Source: Pseudomonas californiensis (GTDB lineage Bacteria > Pseudomonadota > Gammaproteobacteria > Pseudomonadales > Pseudomonadaceae). Taken from it: a DNA stretch of 64,000 nt. The stretch is taken from assembly GCF_021147775.1 (NCBI RefSeq), contig NZ_JAGTPK010000017.1, positions 1 through 64,000 of the forward strand. The letters run 5' to 3'. The notes under the pieces are model-generated. The model saw only the letters and a list, made by a program, of their open reading frames with translations, was not told the origin of the DNA and did not search any database. How positions within the stretch are numbered: the stretch's first letter is position 1; each line of letters starts with the position of its first letter. Below, piece after piece: positions 1-9,127 of the stretch. A program made the translations under genes and the position numbers.

Positions 1-300
1 GAATTCTACAGCGTTACAACCGCATGTCAAACTCTTTTTTCTCACCGCTGTCGATCAACTTTCAATCGACCTCCTTCCTCGCTGACTCTCTTCGAGAAAC
101 CCTTACAACGCGTTGATCTACAAGGCTTTTTCGTTTCCGTCTACGCCGGAAGTGGGGCGAATTATAGACACTTCAGAGAGGGCGTCAACAGTTAATTTCA
201 AAATGGTCGAAATTAGTGCTTCAGGCTGGTGCAGAGCCGGTCAACAGCCCTGTAATAGCTATATAGAAGCCTCCAAAGCGAACGACGCTTCTATATATAG
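1..300. other. Non-coding stretch at the window's left edge
   Basis: I see no supportable gene here. The stretch is pyrimidine-rich and AT-richer than its surroundings. It has a small inverted repeat (GTCGAT at 50-55, ATCGAC at 65-70) and ends in the hairpin annotated at 257-302. A 63-codon open frame (113-304, plus strand) runs through it, but has no recognisable domain and no convincing ribosome-binding site. The true left neighbour lies outside the window. Confidence 0.5.
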
Positions 301-302
301 CT
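257..302 (-). terminator. Hairpin overlapping the stop codon of gcdG
   Basis: The arms AGCTATATAGAAGC (257-270) and GCTTCTATATATAGCT (287-302) are complementary apart from two extra bases, with a 16-nt loop. The right arm contains the gcdG stop codon (301-303). No T-run follows on the minus strand, so it may end transcription poorly or mainly protect the 3' end. A terminator role is inferred from its position. Confidence 0.4.
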
Positions 303-1521
303 AGATCACGCCCGCCTCCCGCAAGGCCAGGACTTCATCTGCGCCCAACCCCAGTACTGCCTGAAGCACTTGCGTGGTGTGCTCGCCCAACAGCGGAGGT
401 GCGTTTCGATATTCAACCGGCGTTTCGGACAGTCGAATCGGACTGGCCACCTGGGCAACCTTACCGCCAAGCACATGCGGCAACTCGATAGCCAATCCCC
501 GCGCCAGCACCTGCGGGTCTGCAAACACTTGAGCCAGGTCGTTGACAGGCCCGCAAGGGACGCTTGCTGCGCCCAGCTCGCTGACCCACTGCGCCGTCGT
601 CTTGAAGACAGTAGCCTGCCGAATCAGAGGAATCAGCTCGAGACGATTCGCCACTCGCAGCTTGTTAGTAAGGAAGCGTGGGTCATCCGCCCATTGGGGC
701 TGACCGGCCACCTCTGCGAACCGCCTGAATTGGCTGTCATTGCCCACCGTCAGGATGAAATCACCATCCGCGGTAGGAAACGCCTGGTACGGCACGATGT
801 TGGGATGTGCATTACCCAGGCGCTTCGGAGCAACACCCGTGGTCAGGTAATTCATGGCCTGATTGGCCAGACAGGCAACCTGCACATCCAGCAGTGCCAT
901 ATCAATGTGCTGGCCGATGTCGTGCTGATCACGATGAGCCAGCGCTGCAAGGATCGCCGTCGTCGAATACAGACCGGTGAGAATATCAGTCAGCGCAACA
1001 CCTACCTTTACCGGGCCGGCGCCTTCACTTCCATCAGCCAGGCCGGTCAGACTCATCAGACCGCCCATTCCCTGAATCATGAAGTCATAGCCTGCGCGCC
1101 CGGCATACGGGCCGCTTTGACCAAAACCGGTGATGGAGCAGTAGATCAATCGAGGATTGATCGCCTTGAGCGCGGCGTAATCCAGCCCATAGGCCGCCAG
1201 CCCACCGACTTTGAAGTTTTCAATGACGATATCGGACCTGCCAGCCAGTTCACGCACCAGCTTCTGCCCTTCCTCCCGAGTGAAATCAATCGTCACGGAC
1301 TGCTTGTTACGGTTGGCGGACAGGTAATAAGCAGCCTCTGTCGTGTTCTGACCCTTCGCATCCTTGAGAAACGGCGGCCCCCAGGAACGAGTATCGTCGC
1401 CACAACCAGGTCGCTCGACTTTAATGACATCAGCCCCCAGATCGGCAAGGATCTGCCCCGCCCAAGGACCGGCCAGCACTCGGGACAAATCCAGCACCCG
1501 AACATGCGAAAGCGCACCCAT
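301..1521 (-). CDS. gcdG: CaiB/BaiF family (class III) CoA-transferase, probable succinyl-CoA:glutarate CoA-transferase
   Basis: Cytosolic 406-aa class III CoA-transferase spanning the usual family length. The N-terminus has the family's nucleotide-fold start (LSHVRVLDLSRVLAGPW). The region GYDFMIQGMGG carries Asp146, which aligns with the catalytic aspartate of formyl-CoA transferase. The gene lies 12 bp downstream of glutaryl-CoA dehydrogenase on the same strand. That pairing is typical of Pseudomonas glutarate (lysine) catabolism, where the enzyme moves CoA from succinyl-CoA to glutarate. The glutarate assignment rests on this neighbour; the family alone does not fix the substrate. The message probably ends in the hairpin over its stop codon. 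Confidence 0.85.
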   Translation of the reverse strand: MGALSHVRVLDLSRVLAGPWAGQILADLGADVIKVERPGCGDDTRSWGPPFLKDAKGQNTTEAAYYLSANRNKQSVTIDFTREEGQKLVRELAGRSDIVIENFKVGGLAAYGLDYAALKAINPRLIYCSITGFGQSGPYAGRAGYDFMIQGMGGLMSLTGLADGSEGAGPVKVGVALTDILTGLYSTTAILAALAHRDQHDIGQHIDMALLDVQVACLANQAMNYLTTGVAPKRLGNAHPNIVPYQAFPTADGDFILTVGNDSQFRRFAEVAGQPQWADDPRFLTNKLRVANRLELIPLIRQATVFKTTAQWVSELGAASVPCGPVNDLAQVFADPQVLARGLAIELPHVLGGKVAQVASPIRLSETPVEYRNAPPLLGEHTTQVLQAVLGLGADEVLALREAGVI

Positions 1522-1533
1522 GATCAGCCCTCC

Positions 1534-2715
1534 TTAATAGAAGGCCTGAATGCCGGTCTGCGCACGACCCAGGATCAGCGCGTGCACGTCATGAGTCCCT
1601 TCATAGGTATTGACCACCTCAAGGTTGACCAAATGACGCGCAATGCCGAATTCGTCAGAGATACCGTTGCCGCCCAACATGTCGCGAGCCATGCGCGCGA
1701 TGTCCAGAGACTTGCCACATGAGTTGCGCTTCATGATCGAGGTGATCTCAACCGCCGCAGTACCTTCGTCCTTCATCCGCCCAAGACGCAGACACCCTTG
1801 CAAGGCCAATGTGATCTCGGTCTGCATGTCGGCGAGCTTCTTCTGGATAAGTTGGGTAGCCGCCAATGGCCGTCCGAACTGCTGACGATCCAGCGTGTAC
1901 TGCCGTGCCGTGTGCCAGCAAAACTCGGCCGCACCCAACGCACCCCAGGAAATACCATAACGGGCCGAATTCAAGCAGGTAAAAGGCCCCTTGAGGCCGC
2001 GCACGTCAGGGAAGATGTTCTCTTCAGGCACAAATACATTGTCCATCACGATCTCGCCGGTGATTGATGCGCGCAAACCGACCTTGCCGTGAATTGCCGG
2101 CGCACTCAGACCGGCCCAGCCTTTCTCCAGCACAAAGCCTCGAATATCCCCGGCGTCATCCTTGGCCCACACCACGAATACATCCGCGATCGGACTGTTG
2201 GTGATCCACATCTTGCTGCCGGACAGGCGATAACCACCTTCAACCGATCTTGCGCGCGTGATCATCGCTCCCGGGTCGGAGCCATGGTTGGGCTCGGTCA
2301 GGCCGAAGCAGCCAATCCACTCCCCAGAGGCCAGTTTGGGCAGGTACTTTTCTTTCTGTGCCTGCGTGCCGAATTCATTGATGGGCACCATGACCAGCGA
2401 AGACTGCACACTCATCATTGAGCGATAACCCGAATCAATGCGCTCGACCTCGCGTGCGATCAGGCCATAGCAGACGTAGTTCAGGCCGCTGCCACCAAAC
2501 TCTTCTGGAATAGTGGCGCCCAGCAACCCAACTTCCCCCATCTCGCGAAAGATCGTCGGATCGGTCTGCTCATGACGAAAGGCTTCCAGCACACGCGGGG
2601 CCAGCTTGCTTTGAGCGAACTGCTCGGCAGTGTCGCGCACCATGCGCTCTTCTTCGGTGAGCTGTTGATCCAGTAGCAGTGGATCGATCCAGTTGAAGCT
2701 TGCCTTGCCGCTCAT
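1534..2715 (-). CDS. gcdH: Glutaryl-CoA dehydrogenase
   Basis: Soluble FAD enzyme of 393 aa that oxidises and decarboxylates glutaryl-CoA to crotonyl-CoA in lysine, tryptophan and glutarate breakdown. It has the acyl-CoA dehydrogenase order: N-terminal helical domain, middle beta domain (GCFGLTEPNHGSDPGAM) and C-terminal helical domain. The C-terminal motif YEGTHDVHALILGR supplies the catalytic base Glu372. The length and the GTHDVHALILGR ending are characteristic of glutaryl-CoA dehydrogenases rather than other acyl-CoA dehydrogenases. The ATG follows a GAGGA ribosome-binding site by 8 nt, and that site sits inside an inverted repeat. It is first in a gcdH-gcdG operon and divergent from a LysR regulator. 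Confidence 0.95.
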   Translation of the reverse strand: MSGKASFNWIDPLLLDQQLTEEERMVRDTAEQFAQSKLAPRVLEAFRHEQTDPTIFREMGEVGLLGATIPEEFGGSGLNYVCYGLIAREVERIDSGYRSMMSVQSSLVMVPINEFGTQAQKEKYLPKLASGEWIGCFGLTEPNHGSDPGAMITRARSVEGGYRLSGSKMWITNSPIADVFVVWAKDDAGDIRGFVLEKGWAGLSAPAIHGKVGLRASITGEIVMDNVFVPEENIFPDVRGLKGPFTCLNSARYGISWGALGAAEFCWHTARQYTLDRQQFGRPLAATQLIQKKLADMQTEITLALQGCLRLGRMKDEGTAAVEITSIMKRNSCGKSLDIARMARDMLGGNGISDEFGIARHLVNLEVVNTYEGTHDVHALILGRAQTGIQAFY

Positions 2716-2719
2716 AAAC

Positions 2720-2751
2720 CATCCTCACGTGTGCCGATTGTTGTGAGGATG
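2720..2751 (-). promoter_or_regulatory. Inverted repeat covering the gcdH ribosome-binding site
   Basis: CATCCTCAC (2720-2728) and GTGAGGATG (2743-2751) are perfect 9-bp arms with a 14-nt spacer. On the gcdH strand the arm next to the start contains GAGGA, so an mRNA hairpin would hide the ribosome-binding site. As DNA it could instead be an operator for the divergent LysR protein. A second small repeat (GATCC 2751-2755, GGATC 2763-2767) adjoins it. Its function is inferred. Confidence 0.5.
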
Positions 2752-2869
2752 ATCCTAGACCCGGATCACTCACCCGACAAACGAGGATTCATCAAGCTGC
2801 TGTGCTAATTTCTCACTCCGTAAGCAAAACCTGAGCCCCAATAACCAGTCATCAGTGAGAATAAGGTAC

Positions 2870-3778
2870 ATGAGACGCAAAATACCCAGCACCACCGCTC
2901 TGGTGAGTTTTGAGTCTGCCGCTCGGCACGAGAGCTTCACCAAGGCGGCGCATGAGCTTTCCCTGACCCAAGGGGCAATTTGCCGCCAGATAGGCGGCCT
3001 TGAGGAATACCTCGGCGTGGAGCTGTTCAGACGCTCCCGACGCGGCGTGAAACTGACCGAGGCCGGACTCTCCTACAGTCGACGCGTCGCCACACAACTG
3101 GATGCGGTCGAGAGAGACACGCTGTCAGTCATGGGCCAACAGGGCGCCAACGTGATTGAGCTGGCGGTCGTCCCCACCTTTGGCACTCAGTGGCTATTGC
3201 CACGCCTGAAGGACTTTCAGCACAAACACCCCGACGTGACCGTCAACCTGACCAACCGCACGCGACCGTTTCTGTTTGCCGACACCGACTTCGACGCAGC
3301 CATCTATTTTGGCGATGCTGACTGGTCCGGCACCGAAGCCCATCGTTTGATGAGCGAAAACTCGATGCCGGTCTGCAGCCCCGCGTTTATGACTGGCCGA
3401 GACAGCCTCGAAGCGGATGAACTGACCGAACTGCCTTTGCTGCAACAAACCACCCGCCCCTATGCATGGCGTCAGTGGTTCAACGCGCAGGATTTGAATG
3501 TGGCGCGGGACATGACCGGACCGCGATACGAGCTTTTCTCGATGCTTGCCCAGGCAGCCATACACGACATGGGCGTTGCACTGATCCCGCCCTTTCTTAT
3601 CCAGCGCGAGCTGCAAGAAAAACGTCTGGTAATTGCCAACGCTCATTCGCTACCCAGCAACAAGGCCTACCACCTGATGATCCCAGAGCGAAAGGTCGAA
3701 TCCGCTTCGATGCGCGCGTTTCGAGACTGGCTGATTGATCAGGCGATGAGCTACAGCCTGCCAAATCAGAGGAGTTGA
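2870..3778 (+). CDS. gcdR: LysR family transcriptional regulator of glutarate genes
   Basis: LysR-type regulator of 302 aa. It has an N-terminal winged helix-turn-helix (about residues 5-65, FTKAAHELSLTQGAICRQIG) and a C-terminal effector-binding domain of the GcvA-like subtype. It is divergent from gcdHG, the usual arrangement for a LysR activator of its neighbours, so it probably responds to glutarate or glutaryl-CoA. I chose ATG 2870, with AAGG just upstream, although an in-frame GTG lies at 2855. The LysR family call is firm; the ligand and regulon are inferred from neighbours. Confidence 0.85.
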   Translation: MRRKIPSTTALVSFESAARHESFTKAAHELSLTQGAICRQIGGLEEYLGVELFRRSRRGVKLTEAGLSYSRRVATQLDAVERDTLSVMGQQGANVIELAVVPTFGTQWLLPRLKDFQHKHPDVTVNLTNRTRPFLFADTDFDAAIYFGDADWSGTEAHRLMSENSMPVCSPAFMTGRDSLEADELTELPLLQQTTRPYAWRQWFNAQDLNVARDMTGPRYELFSMLAQAAIHDMGVALIPPFLIQRELQEKRLVIANAHSLPSNKAYHLMIPERKVESASMRAFRDWLIDQAMSYSLPNQRS

Positions 3779-4228
3779 GTCGCAGGTAAAAACGTAGTGC
3801 AACTCAAAAACCCCCTACAGATGTAAGCTTTTGTCGCATAAATAGAATCTGCCACTTCCTGCCAAACCTCGCCAAATCCCCAGTGTTTAAAGGGGATATG
3901 GCAATAAAACGTGTACGCTGCCTTTGCTGCAACAACAAAGCAAAAAAGCAACGTTTTAGCCCCAATACTCCTGAAATACCCGTAATCAAAGGCCAAAACC
4001 GTAATAGTGCGACCATAGGTCACAGGGTGACTTGTAGTTAATTTATAGTCTCGTTACAGAATATGTTGAAGCCAATGAACTTCGACTGCAAAATGCGCCG
4101 CTCCCTGTTTTCAGGCGCTTGCCTTGTCAGCGACATGATTTCTGGAGCGTGCCGATTAGCCTCCCAGGCACCAACCGCAGTGCATTGGGCTATTACTGAA
4201 TACAAGAAGATCCAGCAGGAGATTTGCC
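3779..4228. other. 450-bp gap between gcdR and pntAA
   Basis: No convincing gene. Open frames on the minus strand (3766-4023 and 3804-4016) lack a ribosome-binding site and known domains, and one runs into the end of gcdR. The right part, around 4030-4062, is AT-rich (TTGTAG, then TACAGA 17 nt later) and is a weak candidate promoter for the pnt operon. Confidence 0.4.
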
Positions 4229-5350
4229 GTGCACATTGGTGTTCCTCTCGAAACCCAAACGGGTGAAACGCGGGTTGCTGCCACCCCGGAAACGATCAAG
4301 AAGCTGATTGGCCAAGGACATACCGTCACGGTGCAAAGCGGCGCAGGCATTCAGGCCAGCGTGCCGGACAGTGCTTACGAGGCCGCAGGCGCCATAATCG
4401 CAGGCGCTTCAGAGGCCTTCGCCGCAGAGCTGATTCTCAAGGTCGTGGCGCCGAATGACGATGAGCTGGCGCTGATCAAGGGCGGCACGATCGTGATCGG
4501 GATGTTGAATCCCTTCAACAATACAGTTATCGCCAAGATGGCCGAACGCGGCCTTACCGCCTTCGCCCTTGAAGCCGCTCCGCGCACCTCCCGCGCGCAG
4601 AGCCTCGATGTGCTGTCCTCGCAAGCCAACATTGCAGGCTATAAAGCTGTTCTGCTCGGCGCTCAGCATTACCCTCGTTTCATGCCCATGCTCATGACTG
4701 CGGCTGGCACCGTCAAAGCCGCTCGTGTACTGATCCTCGGCGCAGGCGTTGCGGGTCTTCAGGCCATTGCTACCGCCAAACGGTTGGGCGCGGTGGTGGA
4801 AGCGTCCGACGTGCGCCCCGCTGTCAAAGAACAGATCGAGTCGCTCGGCGCCAAGTTCATCGACGTCCCATACGAGACCGATGAAGAACGCGAATGCGCG
4901 GAAGGTGTGGGTGGTTACGCTCGCCCGATGCCAGCCAGCTGGATGCAGCGCCAGGCCATTGCCGTACATGAACGCGCCAAGCTGTCGGACATCGTTATCA
5001 CCACCGCGCTCATTCCCGGCCGCAAGGCACCCGTATTGCTCAGTGCCGATACCGTCGCTCAGATGAAACCCGGTTCGGTGGTCATTGATCTGGCTGCGGC
5101 GCAAGGTGGCAATTGCCCGCTCACCGTGGCCGATCACGTCACTGTCGAGCATGGCGTCACCATTGTCGGCCATACCAATCTGCCTGCTCTTGTCGCAGCG
5201 GACGCTTCGGCCCTGTATGCACGCAACCTGCTGGACTTCATGAAACTGCTGTTCGACAAGGACGGCACGCTCTCGATCAACCTGGAAGACGACATTGTCG
5301 CCGCGTGCCTGATGTGCCGCGATGGCCAAGTCATCCGCAAGAACGGCTGA
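4229..5350 (+). CDS. pntAA: Proton-translocating NAD(P) transhydrogenase, alpha subunit part 1
   Basis: NAD(H)-binding domain I of the membrane transhydrogenase, 373 aa, cytosolic face. The enzyme couples hydride transfer between NADH and NADP+ to proton flow and helps supply NADPH. The AlaDh/PNT N-terminal fold starts at residue 1, and the dinucleotide-binding loop ILGAGVAGLQ lies near residues 168-177. In E. coli this domain is fused to the membrane part; here it is a separate gene, as in many pseudomonads and Rhodospirillum. GTG start at 4229 with CAGGAG just upstream. It is first in pntAA-pntAB-pntB, with only 10 bp to pntAB. Confidence 0.95.
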   Translation: MHIGVPLETQTGETRVAATPETIKKLIGQGHTVTVQSGAGIQASVPDSAYEAAGAIIAGASEAFAAELILKVVAPNDDELALIKGGTIVIGMLNPFNNTVIAKMAERGLTAFALEAAPRTSRAQSLDVLSSQANIAGYKAVLLGAQHYPRFMPMLMTAAGTVKAARVLILGAGVAGLQAIATAKRLGAVVEASDVRPAVKEQIESLGAKFIDVPYETDEERECAEGVGGYARPMPASWMQRQAIAVHERAKLSDIVITTALIPGRKAPVLLSADTVAQMKPGSVVIDLAAAQGGNCPLTVADHVTVEHGVTIVGHTNLPALVAADASALYARNLLDFMKLLFDKDGTLSINLEDDIVAACLMCRDGQVIRKNG

Positions 5351-5360
5351 GGACATATAC

Positions 5361-5684
5361 ATGGAAGACTTGATCTCCCCCGGCATCTACAACCTGATCA
5401 TCTTTGTACTGGCGATTTATGTCGGTTATCACGTGGTCTGGAACGTTACGCCTGCCTTGCACACCCCACTGATGGCCGTGACCAACGCCATCTCCGCCAT
5501 CGTGATTGTCGGCGCCATGCTCGCTGCAGCATTGACGGTCACGCCACTGGGCAAGACGATGGGCACGCTGGCCGTCGCGCTGGCAGCCGTTAACGTATTT
5601 GGCGGTTTTCTTGTCACCCGGCGGATGCTGGAAATGTTCAAGAAAAAAGCGCCCAAGGTGAAGGATGAGGTGCAGAAGCAATGA
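5361..5684 (+). CDS. pntAB: Proton-translocating NAD(P) transhydrogenase, alpha subunit part 2 (membrane)
   Basis: Inner-membrane subunit of 107 aa with three hydrophobic segments (roughly residues 9-28, 38-58 and 62-82), ending in a basic tail. It corresponds to the membrane domain fused to PntAA in E. coli and forms the proton channel with PntB. I chose ATG 5361 (MEDLISPGIYNL), which follows the pntAA stop and GAGGACAT. A longer in-frame start inside pntAA would add residues unlike the family. Its stop overlaps the pntB start (ATGA), so the two are translationally coupled. Confidence 0.93.
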   Translation: MEDLISPGIYNLIIFVLAIYVGYHVVWNVTPALHTPLMAVTNAISAIVIVGAMLAAALTVTPLGKTMGTLAVALAAVNVFGGFLVTRRMLEMFKKKAPKVKDEVQKQ

Positions 5685-7135
5685 GCATGAACCTGGTAAC
5701 ACTGCTGTACCTCATCGCCTCCATCTGCTTCATTCAGGCGCTCAAAGGATTGTCCCACCCCACGACCTCGCGCCGAGGCAACCTGTTCGGCATGCTCGGC
5801 ATGGGTCTGGCCGTCATCACCACGATCGGGCTGGTGTTCAAGCTGGCAGCAATGTCGACCGCTGAAGGCACAAGCGCCGGGATCGGTTATATAGTCGTAG
5901 GGCTTCTGGTGGGCGGCACGGCGGGCTCGATCATGGCCAAGCGCGTCGAAATGACCAAGATGCCGGAGCTGGTAGCGTTCATGCACAGCATGATCGGTCT
6001 GGCGGCGGTATTCATCGCGATTGCCGCAGTGGTCGAGCCTCAGTCGCTGGGGATCGTTCGCAATCTGGGCGACGCCATTCCGGCCGGCAACCGACTGGAA
6101 CTGTTCCTCGGCGCAGCCATTGGCGCGGTTACCTTCTCGGGCTCGGTGATCGCCTTCGGCAAGCTGTCGGGCAAGTACAAGTTCCGGTTGTTCCAGGGCG
6201 CGCCGGTGCAGTTCAGCGGCCAGCACAAGCTGAACCTGATTCTGGGCCTTGCCACGCTGTTCTTCGGCCTGACGTTCATGTTCACCGGCAGCCTGACGGC
6301 TTTTGCGATCATGCTGGCGCTGGCGTTCGTCATCGGTGTGCTGCTGATTATTCCGATTGGTGGCGCCGACATGCCGGTGGTGGTCTCGATGCTTAACAGC
6401 TATTCGGGCTGGGCGGCTGCCGGCATTGGCTTTTCGTTGAACAACTCGATGCTGATCATCGCCGGTTCGCTGGTGGGCTCCTCGGGTGCGATCCTGTCCT
6501 ACATCATGTGCAAGGCCATGAACCGGTCGTTCTTCAATGTGATCGGCGGCGGCTTTGGTGGCGCAGCGCAGGCTGAAGGGCCAGCCGGTTCAAAAGAGGC
6601 ACGCCCGGTCAAGTCCGGCTCGGCAGACGATGCAACCTTCCTGCTGACCAACGCCGACAAGGTCATCATCGTGCCTGGCTATGGCCTGGCGGTCGCGCGC
6701 GCGCAGCATGCTCTCAAAGAGCTGACTGAAAAGCTGGTGCATCACGGCGTGACCGTGAAGTACGCGATCCACCCGGTCGCCGGGCGAATGCCAGGTCACA
6801 TGAACGTCCTGCTGGCGGAGGCCGAGGTGCCTTACGATCAGGTCTTCGAGATGGACGACATCAACTCCGAGTTTGGTCAGGCTGATGTGGTGCTGGTACT
6901 GGGCGCCAATGATGTGGTCAACCCGGCTGCCAAGAACGATCCCAAATCACCCATCGCCGGCATGCCGATCCTTGAAGCGTTCAAAGCCAAGACCATCATC
7001 GTCAACAAGCGCTCAATGGCGAGCGGCTATGCGGGCCTGGATAACGAGCTGTTCTATCTGGACAAAACCATGATGGTGTTCGGAGACGCCAAAAAAGTGA
7101 TCGAGGACATGGTCAAGGCCGTCGAGAACGCATGA
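5681..7135 (+). CDS. pntB: Proton-translocating NAD(P) transhydrogenase, beta subunit
   Basis: 484-aa subunit. The N-terminal half holds many membrane helices that build the proton path with PntAB. The C-terminal domain III (from about residue 310) binds NADP(H), with VIIVPGYGLAVARAQHAL and AGRMPGHMNVLLAEA as family landmarks, and ends KVIEDMVKAVENA. Full family length. Its start overlaps the pntAB stop by four bases (ATGA). The operon ends at the strong terminator at 7154-7186. Confidence 0.96.
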   Translation: MSMNLVTLLYLIASICFIQALKGLSHPTTSRRGNLFGMLGMGLAVITTIGLVFKLAAMSTAEGTSAGIGYIVVGLLVGGTAGSIMAKRVEMTKMPELVAFMHSMIGLAAVFIAIAAVVEPQSLGIVRNLGDAIPAGNRLELFLGAAIGAVTFSGSVIAFGKLSGKYKFRLFQGAPVQFSGQHKLNLILGLATLFFGLTFMFTGSLTAFAIMLALAFVIGVLLIIPIGGADMPVVVSMLNSYSGWAAAGIGFSLNNSMLIIAGSLVGSSGAILSYIMCKAMNRSFFNVIGGGFGGAAQAEGPAGSKEARPVKSGSADDATFLLTNADKVIIVPGYGLAVARAQHALKELTEKLVHHGVTVKYAIHPVAGRMPGHMNVLLAEAEVPYDQVFEMDDINSEFGQADVVLVLGANDVVNPAAKNDPKSPIAGMPILEAFKAKTIIVNKRSMASGYAGLDNELFYLDKTMMVFGDAKKVIEDMVKAVENA

Positions 7136-7153
7136 CGTCCGCTGCGTAAATAC

Positions 7154-7186
7154 AGCCCCGGTTCGCTGGTCGACCGGGGCTTTTTA
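7154..7186 (+). terminator. Rho-independent terminator of the pnt operon
   Basis: AGCCCCGGT and ACCGGGGCT form a 9-bp GC-rich stem with a loop of about 13 nt, followed by TTTTT. It lies 18 bp after the pntB stop. Confidence 0.9.
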
Positions 7187-7313
7187 CATTCTGCGCAACA
7201 GTGTTTTACGCTGAGAACCACCATTTAGAGCCTCCAATGCGACCTTGGTAGCAGGACGAGAAATCCTCAACTCTCTAGACTTATCTCTCGCTTTTACCTC
7301 CGAGACAGAATCA

Positions 7314-8807
7314 ATGTACCGTGACCGTATCCGCCTGCCCTCTCTGATGAGCAAGGTAATGAGCGCAGCCGACGCCGCTGCCTTGATTGAAAATGGCATG
7401 ACTGTCGGCATGAGCGGCTTCACCCGCGCCGGTGAGGCCAAGGCTGTACCAAAGGCCTTGGCCGGGCGCGCCAGGGTCACGCCGCTGAAGATCAGCCTGA
7501 TGACGGGCGCCAGCCTGGGTAACGATCTGGACAAACAGTTGACCGAGTCAGGTGTGCTGTCACGACGCATGCCCTTTCAGGTCGACAGCACACTGCGCCG
7601 GGCCATCAACGACGGCACCGTCATGTTCATTGATCAGCATTTGTCCGACACCGTCGAACTGCTGCGCAACCGGCAGATCAAGGCCGTGGACCTCGCTGTT
7701 ATCGAGTGCGTGGCCATTAACGAGGAAGGCCATCTGGTCTTGAGTACCTCCGTGGGCAACTCGGCCAGTTTCGCCATTCTCGCCAAACAGGTCATCGTGG
7801 AGATCAACCTGTCTCAGCCGCTGGAGCTGGAAGGTCTGCACGACATTTATATACCGAGCTACCGTCCGACGCGCCTGCCGATACCGGTGCTTGAAGCAGA
7901 CTCGCGCATCGGCAGCCATGCGGTGAAGATCGATCCGGCCAAGATCGTGGGCATCGTCATCAGCAATCAGCCTGACTCTCCTTCCACAGTGCTGCCACCC
8001 GACGTCGAGACCCAGGCCATCGCCAATCACCTGGTGGAGTTCTTCAAGAAAGAAGTCCGCGAAGACCGGCTGACCAATACGCTCATGCCTCTGCAGGCCG
8101 GTATCGGCACCATCGCCAATGCGGTGATGCATGGCCTGCTCGATTCCCCATTCCATGACATGACCATGTACTCCGAGGTGTTGCAGGACTCGACGTTCGA
8201 ACTGTTCGATGCCGGCAAGCTGAGCTTTGCCTCGGGCAGTTCGATGACGCTGTCTGCGTCCAAACATGCGCAGGTGTTCGCCGACTTCAATCGCTACAAA
8301 TCCAGGCTCGTGCTGCGTCCTCAGGAAATATCCAATCACCCGGAGGTCATCCGCCGCCTGGGGATTATCGGGATCAACACCGCGCTGGAGTTCGACATTT
8401 ACGGCAACGTCAACTCCACTCACGTGTGTGGAACACGAATGATGAACGGCATCGGTGGCTCTGGCGACTTTTCACGCAATGCGCACCTGGCGATCTTCGT
8501 CACCAAGTCGATTGCCAAAGGGGGTTCGATTTCCAGCGTAGTGCCCATGGTCAGTCACGTGGACCACACCGAACATGACGTCGATATTCTGGTGACCGAA
8601 CAGGGACTGGCGGATCTGCGCGGCCTGGCGCCCCGCGAGCGCGCTCGCGCCGTCATCGATAATTGCGTGCATCCCGACTACCGCGATGCGCTGAACAGCT
8701 ACTTCGATGCGGCCTGCGCTCGTGGCGGACACACACCTCATCTACTGAGCGAAGCACTAAGTTGGCACACTAACCTTGAAGAGCACGGACGCATGCTGCC
8801 TGTGTGA
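7314..8807 (+). CDS. Acetyl-CoA hydrolase/transferase family protein (succinyl-CoA:acetate CoA-transferase type)
   Basis: Class I CoA-transferase of 497 aa, the family's usual length. The motif SEVLQDS holds Glu288, matching the glutamate that forms the glutamyl-CoA thioester in the AarC/Cat1 enzymes. The glycine-rich GIGGSGDFSRNA is also present. Expected reaction: CoA exchange between succinyl-CoA and acetate, or acetyl-CoA hydrolysis, in the cytosol. I chose ATG 7314 (MYRDRIRLPSLMSK), where family members begin; an in-frame upstream start would add an unlikely extension. It is a single gene after the pnt terminator. Transferase versus hydrolase cannot be settled from sequence, but the retained glutamate favours transferase. 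Confidence 0.88.
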   Translation: MYRDRIRLPSLMSKVMSAADAAALIENGMTVGMSGFTRAGEAKAVPKALAGRARVTPLKISLMTGASLGNDLDKQLTESGVLSRRMPFQVDSTLRRAINDGTVMFIDQHLSDTVELLRNRQIKAVDLAVIECVAINEEGHLVLSTSVGNSASFAILAKQVIVEINLSQPLELEGLHDIYIPSYRPTRLPIPVLEADSRIGSHAVKIDPAKIVGIVISNQPDSPSTVLPPDVETQAIANHLVEFFKKEVREDRLTNTLMPLQAGIGTIANAVMHGLLDSPFHDMTMYSEVLQDSTFELFDAGKLSFASGSSMTLSASKHAQVFADFNRYKSRLVLRPQEISNHPEVIRRLGIIGINTALEFDIYGNVNSTHVCGTRMMNGIGGSGDFSRNAHLAIFVTKSIAKGGSISSVVPMVSHVDHTEHDVDILVTEQGLADLRGLAPRERARAVIDNCVHPDYRDALNSYFDAACARGGHTPHLLSEALSWHTNLEEHGRMLPV

Positions 8808-9127
8808 GGAGGACAGTTTGAAGTGAATATGTGCTTTCCTGATCCGTTTCACGAACTGCATCAACTGGTTTTAAAAAAACTGTACTTCTGTACCGGTCAT
8901 AAAACTGCCTCAAAAGGTAAAATCCACCACCCCAGACCGTAAAATGCACCACAAAGGTGCCGACCAGTACAGTTGCCCCATTTACGAACAAAACAGTGCC
9001 CTTTAACAGTTAACTGAACCCTTACAATACAGATGAACTGTGTCTATTGAAGCTGGCCAATCAGGAGGAAGATGGGCACCAGTCAAGCAACTCACTAATC
9101 CCGCCACAAGCGGAAGGAAGTCACACC
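8808..9127. other. 320-bp regulatory gap before the DUF1127 gene
   Basis: No gene is evident. The stretch is AT-rich and carries several related short elements: AACTGTACT (8878-8886), CTGTACC (8889-8895), AGTACAGTT (8966-8974), the palindrome CAGTTAACTG (9007-9016) and an ACAG/CTGT pair near 9029-9042. They suggest a promoter region with operator sites for an unidentified regulator of the DUF1127 gene. Confidence 0.5.
8878..8974. repeat. Inverted pair of the 9-mer AGTACAGTT
   Basis: AACTGTACT at 8878-8886 is the exact reverse complement of AGTACAGTT at 8966-8974. Two more exact copies lie downstream of the DUF1127 gene. All four copies are intergenic. They are a candidate binding site of a regulator I cannot name. 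Confidence 0.5.

Noticed and set aside
370..1722. A 450-codon plus-strand frame opposite gcdG and the end of gcdH.
   Set aside because: Antisense shadow; no domain and no ribosome-binding site.
3766..4023. Small minus-strand frames between gcdR and pntAA.
   Set aside because: No ribosome-binding site or family, and one overlaps the end of gcdR.
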